Shown here in pieces: positions 61,545 to 64,000 of a DNA stretch of 64,000 bases. Source of the DNA: Halomarina salina (lineage in GTDB: Archaea; Halobacteriota; Halobacteria; Halobacteriales; Haloarculaceae); assembly GCF_023074835.1 (NCBI RefSeq), contig NZ_JALLGW010000001.1, positions 248,001-312,000 on the forward strand. Reading direction: 5' to 3'. Made by a program: the position numbers and the translations under genes. The notes beneath the pieces were generated by a model, which had not been told where the DNA came from, did no database searches, and worked only from the letters and a program-made list of their open reading frames with translations. Positions within the stretch are counted from its first letter, which is position 1. Every line of letters starts with the position of its first letter.

Positions 61545-63683
61545 ATGTCCGGACAGAACGAAACCCGTCGAACCTTCATGAAGGTGACCGCGGCGACCGC
61601 CGTCGGGGTCGCCGCGGGGGCAACACAGAGCGTGACAGCAGCGGTGAACGGCTGGTCGGAGGTGTCGTCGCCGACCGGGAAGACCGTCTACGACGTCGTG
61701 ATGACGACGGAGGGACCGTTCGCGGTCGCTGGCGGTGGCGACGTTCTCGCACGCAGAGCGGACGGGTGGGAACTGGTACTCGAGAAGGGTCCGGCGGTCC
61801 AGTCGAACCCCCTCCGCGGCATCGACGTCACCGACGACGGGTCGGTCGTCTGGTTCTGCGGGGGTAGCGGCGTCGTCGGCCGCTACGACGTGGTCGCCGA
61901 GGAACTCACGGACTACTCCGCGCCGAAGGGGAAGACCAGCAGTTGGCTGACGTGTTCGGTGACCGAGCAGGCCGGCGGCGAGAAGGTGTACTTCCTCAAC
62001 GGCTCGGGGGAGTTCCTCTCGGGCGAGTACGACGACGGCGGGATGACGTGGGGCGAGGTGGTCAAGCCCGGCGGCGGGTCGAGCGCTCCCGGTCTCGACT
62101 TCCACGAGGACCAGGAGGGGTTCGCGTGTGACACGAACGGGAAGGTGTACGAGACGCTGGACGGTGGCGAGGACTGGTCGACGGTCGGTATCGACGAGGC
62201 GAGCGTCGCGCTGTACGACATCTCCGCCGCGAGCGCCGACACGGTCGCGGTCGCTGGCGGTGGGGGCTACATCTTCCGACGGGACGACTCGGGGGGCTTC
62301 ACCGGCGTCCGTGTGGGCGAGAAGACGGTCCGCGCCGTCGATAGAACGTCGGGTGCTGGACTCGCGGGCGGTGGCGGCGGGTACGTCTACGAACTGACCG
62401 ACACCGGGTGGGAGCAGTTCGAGACGCCCGTCTCGACCACCTTCCACGGCGTCGCCCTCGACACCTCGGGGAGCTTCCCGGACGTCGCCGTCGGCGGGAG
62501 CGGCACCATCGTCGAGCGAGGCGAGTACACGCGGACGCCGCCGAACACCGTCCGCATCGAGACCAGCGCGGACGCGACGACGGGCTACGGGTTCACCGTC
62601 GACGGCGCGGTGGAGAAAGCGAGCAGCGCCGACAGCGGCGACACCGTCGACGGCGACACGGTCACGGGCAGCGTCGGCGGCAGCGACACGGTAGACGCGT
62701 ACGACTACTCCGGGGAGATAACCGACTTCGCGGTGACGAGCGGTGACGCTGAGGACATCACCGTCTACGTGAACGGGACCGCGACGGCCATCGAGGACCT
62801 CGACGACGACCCGTGGACCGAGGTCTCGTCGCCCACGTCGAAAGGCCTGAACGCAGTCGTCGAGTCCGCCGACGGCGCGTTCGCCGTCGGCAATGGCGGC
62901 GACGCACTCGTTCGACGCGACTCGGGGTGGGAGCAGGTGCTCGACTTCGGGCCGGGCGGCGAGTCCAACCCGCTCCGTGGAGCGTCGGCGTCCGACGACG
63001 GCCAGAACGTCTGGTTCGCCGGTGGCTCGGGCGTCCTCGGAAAGTACGACGTCGTCGCCGAGCGGTTGACCGACTACTCCGCGCCGCAGGGCAAGACCTC
63101 GACGTGGGAGGACGTCGCGGCCGCCGGACCGGCGGGTGGCGAGTCCATCGTCGTCGCCAACGGGTCGGGCGAGGTACTGCCCGGAACCGTCGACGACGGG
63201 GCCATCTCGTGGGGCGACGTCGTCAAACCGGGCGGTGGCGCGTCCATCAAAGGCGCGACGGCCTTCGACGAGGACACGTTCTTCGTCTGCGACACCAACG
63301 CGAAGGTCTACCGGAGCGACGACGCGGGAACCACCTGGACGGCCATCGGCATCGACGGTGGGTCGGTCGGCCTCTACGGCGTCGCCGCGGCGAGCGGCGA
63401 CGACGTGAACGCCGCCGGTGGGGACGGGTCGGTGTTCGCGTACAACGGCGCGGTCTGGACGAAACTCGACGCCGGTGGTAACGGCCTCCTCGCCATCACC
63501 CGGTCGGGCGAGGACGGCCTCGCGGTCGGCTCCAGCGGAGCCGTCTTCGAGCGCACCGCCGACGGCTGGGAACCGGACGACGACGTCCCTGTGAGTAACA
63601 CGCTGAAGGGCGTCGTCATCGGGTCGAGCGGCCCCGACGTGGCCGTCGGTGGGAGCGGCACCATCCTCGAACGCCGCGGCTGA
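61545..63683 (+). CDS. Tat-exported double beta-propeller protein
   Basis: 712 residues. TRRTFMKVTAATAVGVAAGA is a twin-arginine signal peptide. Two homologous halves (about 35-325 and 420-710) hold six or seven short BNR/YCF48-like blades each, with WSEVSSPTGKTVYDVV and WTEVSSPTSKGLNAVV as the matching first blades. Between them (about 330-415) is a small beta domain (VRIETSADATTGYGFTVDGAVEK...) seen in other haloarchaeal exported proteins. Probably a surface protein with a binding role. A tttaatt box lies about 29 bases before the ATG; the upstream GTG at 61524 is less likely. Confidence 0.82.
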   Translation: MSGQNETRRTFMKVTAATAVGVAAGATQSVTAAVNGWSEVSSPTGKTVYDVVMTTEGPFAVAGGGDVLARRADGWELVLEKGPAVQSNPLRGIDVTDDGSVVWFCGGSGVVGRYDVVAEELTDYSAPKGKTSSWLTCSVTEQAGGEKVYFLNGSGEFLSGEYDDGGMTWGEVVKPGGGSSAPGLDFHEDQEGFACDTNGKVYETLDGGEDWSTVGIDEASVALYDISAASADTVAVAGGGGYIFRRDDSGGFTGVRVGEKTVRAVDRTSGAGLAGGGGGYVYELTDTGWEQFETPVSTTFHGVALDTSGSFPDVAVGGSGTIVERGEYTRTPPNTVRIETSADATTGYGFTVDGAVEKASSADSGDTVDGDTVTGSVGGSDTVDAYDYSGEITDFAVTSGDAEDITVYVNGTATAIEDLDDDPWTEVSSPTSKGLNAVVESADGAFAVGNGGDALVRRDSGWEQVLDFGPGGESNPLRGASASDDGQNVWFAGGSGVLGKYDVVAERLTDYSAPQGKTSTWEDVAAAGPAGGESIVVANGSGEVLPGTVDDGAISWGDVVKPGGGASIKGATAFDEDTFFVCDTNAKVYRSDDAGTTWTAIGIDGGSVGLYGVAAASGDDVNAAGGDGSVFAYNGAVWTKLDAGGNGLLAITRSGEDGLAVGSSGAVFERTADGWEPDDDVPVSNTLKGVVIGSSGPDVAVGGSGTILERRG

Positions 63684-63870
63684 GGCGAGCGGTAGCGGAC
63701 GTGGCACCTTCCCTTTTTTCAGGCCTCGGTAGTCGCATGCGGCATCAGGTTCGCAGGGCGACCTGACGGAGGCTAGCAGTCAGGCGACTGAGTGAAAGAG
63801 GACGCCACGACGTTGGTGATTCGGGCCGCGGGAAACGGCGAACTGGAACGTCGACATCGGATTCGAGTGG
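63684..63870. other. Convergent intergenic region with T-run
   Basis: A run of six T (63715-63720) lies 30 bases after the propeller gene stop and is the likely terminator. The remaining bases show no gene. Confidence 0.4.
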
Positions 63871-64000
63871 TCAGTATGCGCGCTGAGCGACGACCGTCCC
63901 GTCGTCCGAGACGGTCACCGTGTCGCCGCCGTTGTTCCACACCGCGCCGGAGCGCCCCCAGTAGACGTCGCTCGATGTGTCGGTCCCCGACCCGGAGTGG
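63871..64000 (-). CDS. Lamin-tail-domain protein, C-terminal part only
   Basis: Minus-strand frame open to the right edge and ending TGA at 63873-63871. The last 43 residues include SSDVYWGRSGAVWNNGGDTV and end VVAQRAY, the final strands of an LTD (lamin tail) Ig-like domain. Such domains occur in exported haloarchaeal nucleases and surface proteins. The N-terminal part is outside the window, so nothing more can be said. Confidence 0.7.
   Translation of the reverse strand, partial: HSGSGTDTSSDVYWGRSGAVWNNGGDTVTVSDDGTVVAQRAY

Noticed and set aside
61518-63707. 729-codon minus-strand frame
   Set aside because: Antisense shadow of the exported propeller gene.

Overview
The window is a chromosomal segment of an extremely halophilic archaeon (class Halobacteria). 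The evidence is high GC, very acidic proteins rich in Asp and Glu, start codons preceded at about 27 bases by short AT-rich TATA-like boxes (many leaderless genes), GTGA/ATGA stop-start overlaps inside operons, and many families typical of haloarchaea (bacteriorhodopsin-type soluble transducer, archaeal PIN-ATPase-KH protein, MoxR/DUF58/DUF4129 set, F420-dependent LLM oxidoreductase, IS1341-type TnpB). I cannot name the genus. Coding density is high; there is no rRNA, no CRISPR array and no obvious provirus.

Layout. 1-8.5 kb: housekeeping and metabolism (methyltransferase, RimI acetyltransferase, aconitase, dUTPase-like enzyme, amidohydrolase, flavin reductase, DUF2267, secreted metzincin-like protease). 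8.8-14.7 kb: SLC13-type permease, small membrane proteins, tRNA-Arg(CCG), MATE exporter, membrane-tethered 2Fe-2S ferredoxin. 15-18.4 kb: 2-oxoacid dehydrogenase E1 alpha/beta with a free-standing lipoyl protein, then 6-phosphogluconate dehydrogenase. 18.5-27.6 kb: cytoplasmic chemotaxis transducer, regulator, M20 peptidase, PIN-ATPase-KH protein, polysaccharide deacetylase, methyltransferase, DUF151 nuclease. 27.6-29.3 kb: stand-alone tnpB beside tRNA-Ser(CGA). 29.3-34.6 kb: MoxR ATPase and the DUF4129/DUF7269-like/DUF58/DUF7519-like operon, separated by an LLM oxidoreductase. 34.7-50 kb: phosphoesterase, lipoprotein, an unusual Ca-repeat/transmembrane/winged-helix regulator, DedA, an ABC exporter, BCCT transporter, PspA, CFI-box protein, Nramp-related transporter and small membrane proteins.

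50.2-61.4 kb is a type IV pilus-like locus: a secretion ATPase, and about 4.1 kb further on the TadC/PilC-type membrane protein followed by five short overlapping genes for proteins with one N-terminal hydrophobic segment. The gap between ATPase and membrane protein is filled by a half-size EamA protein and a cassette made of a 44-residue membrane peptide, a 697-residue CHAT-domain protease and a 229-residue RecA-like (DUF7504-like) protein. I regard this cassette as the most interesting uncharacterised system in the window.

The window closes with a Tat-exported double beta-propeller protein (61.5-63.7 kb) and the C-terminal end of a lamin-tail-domain protein running off the right edge. Both tRNA genes are followed, on their 3' side, by one direct and one inverted partial copy of their own T-arm/3' end, a shared layout that is worth checking.
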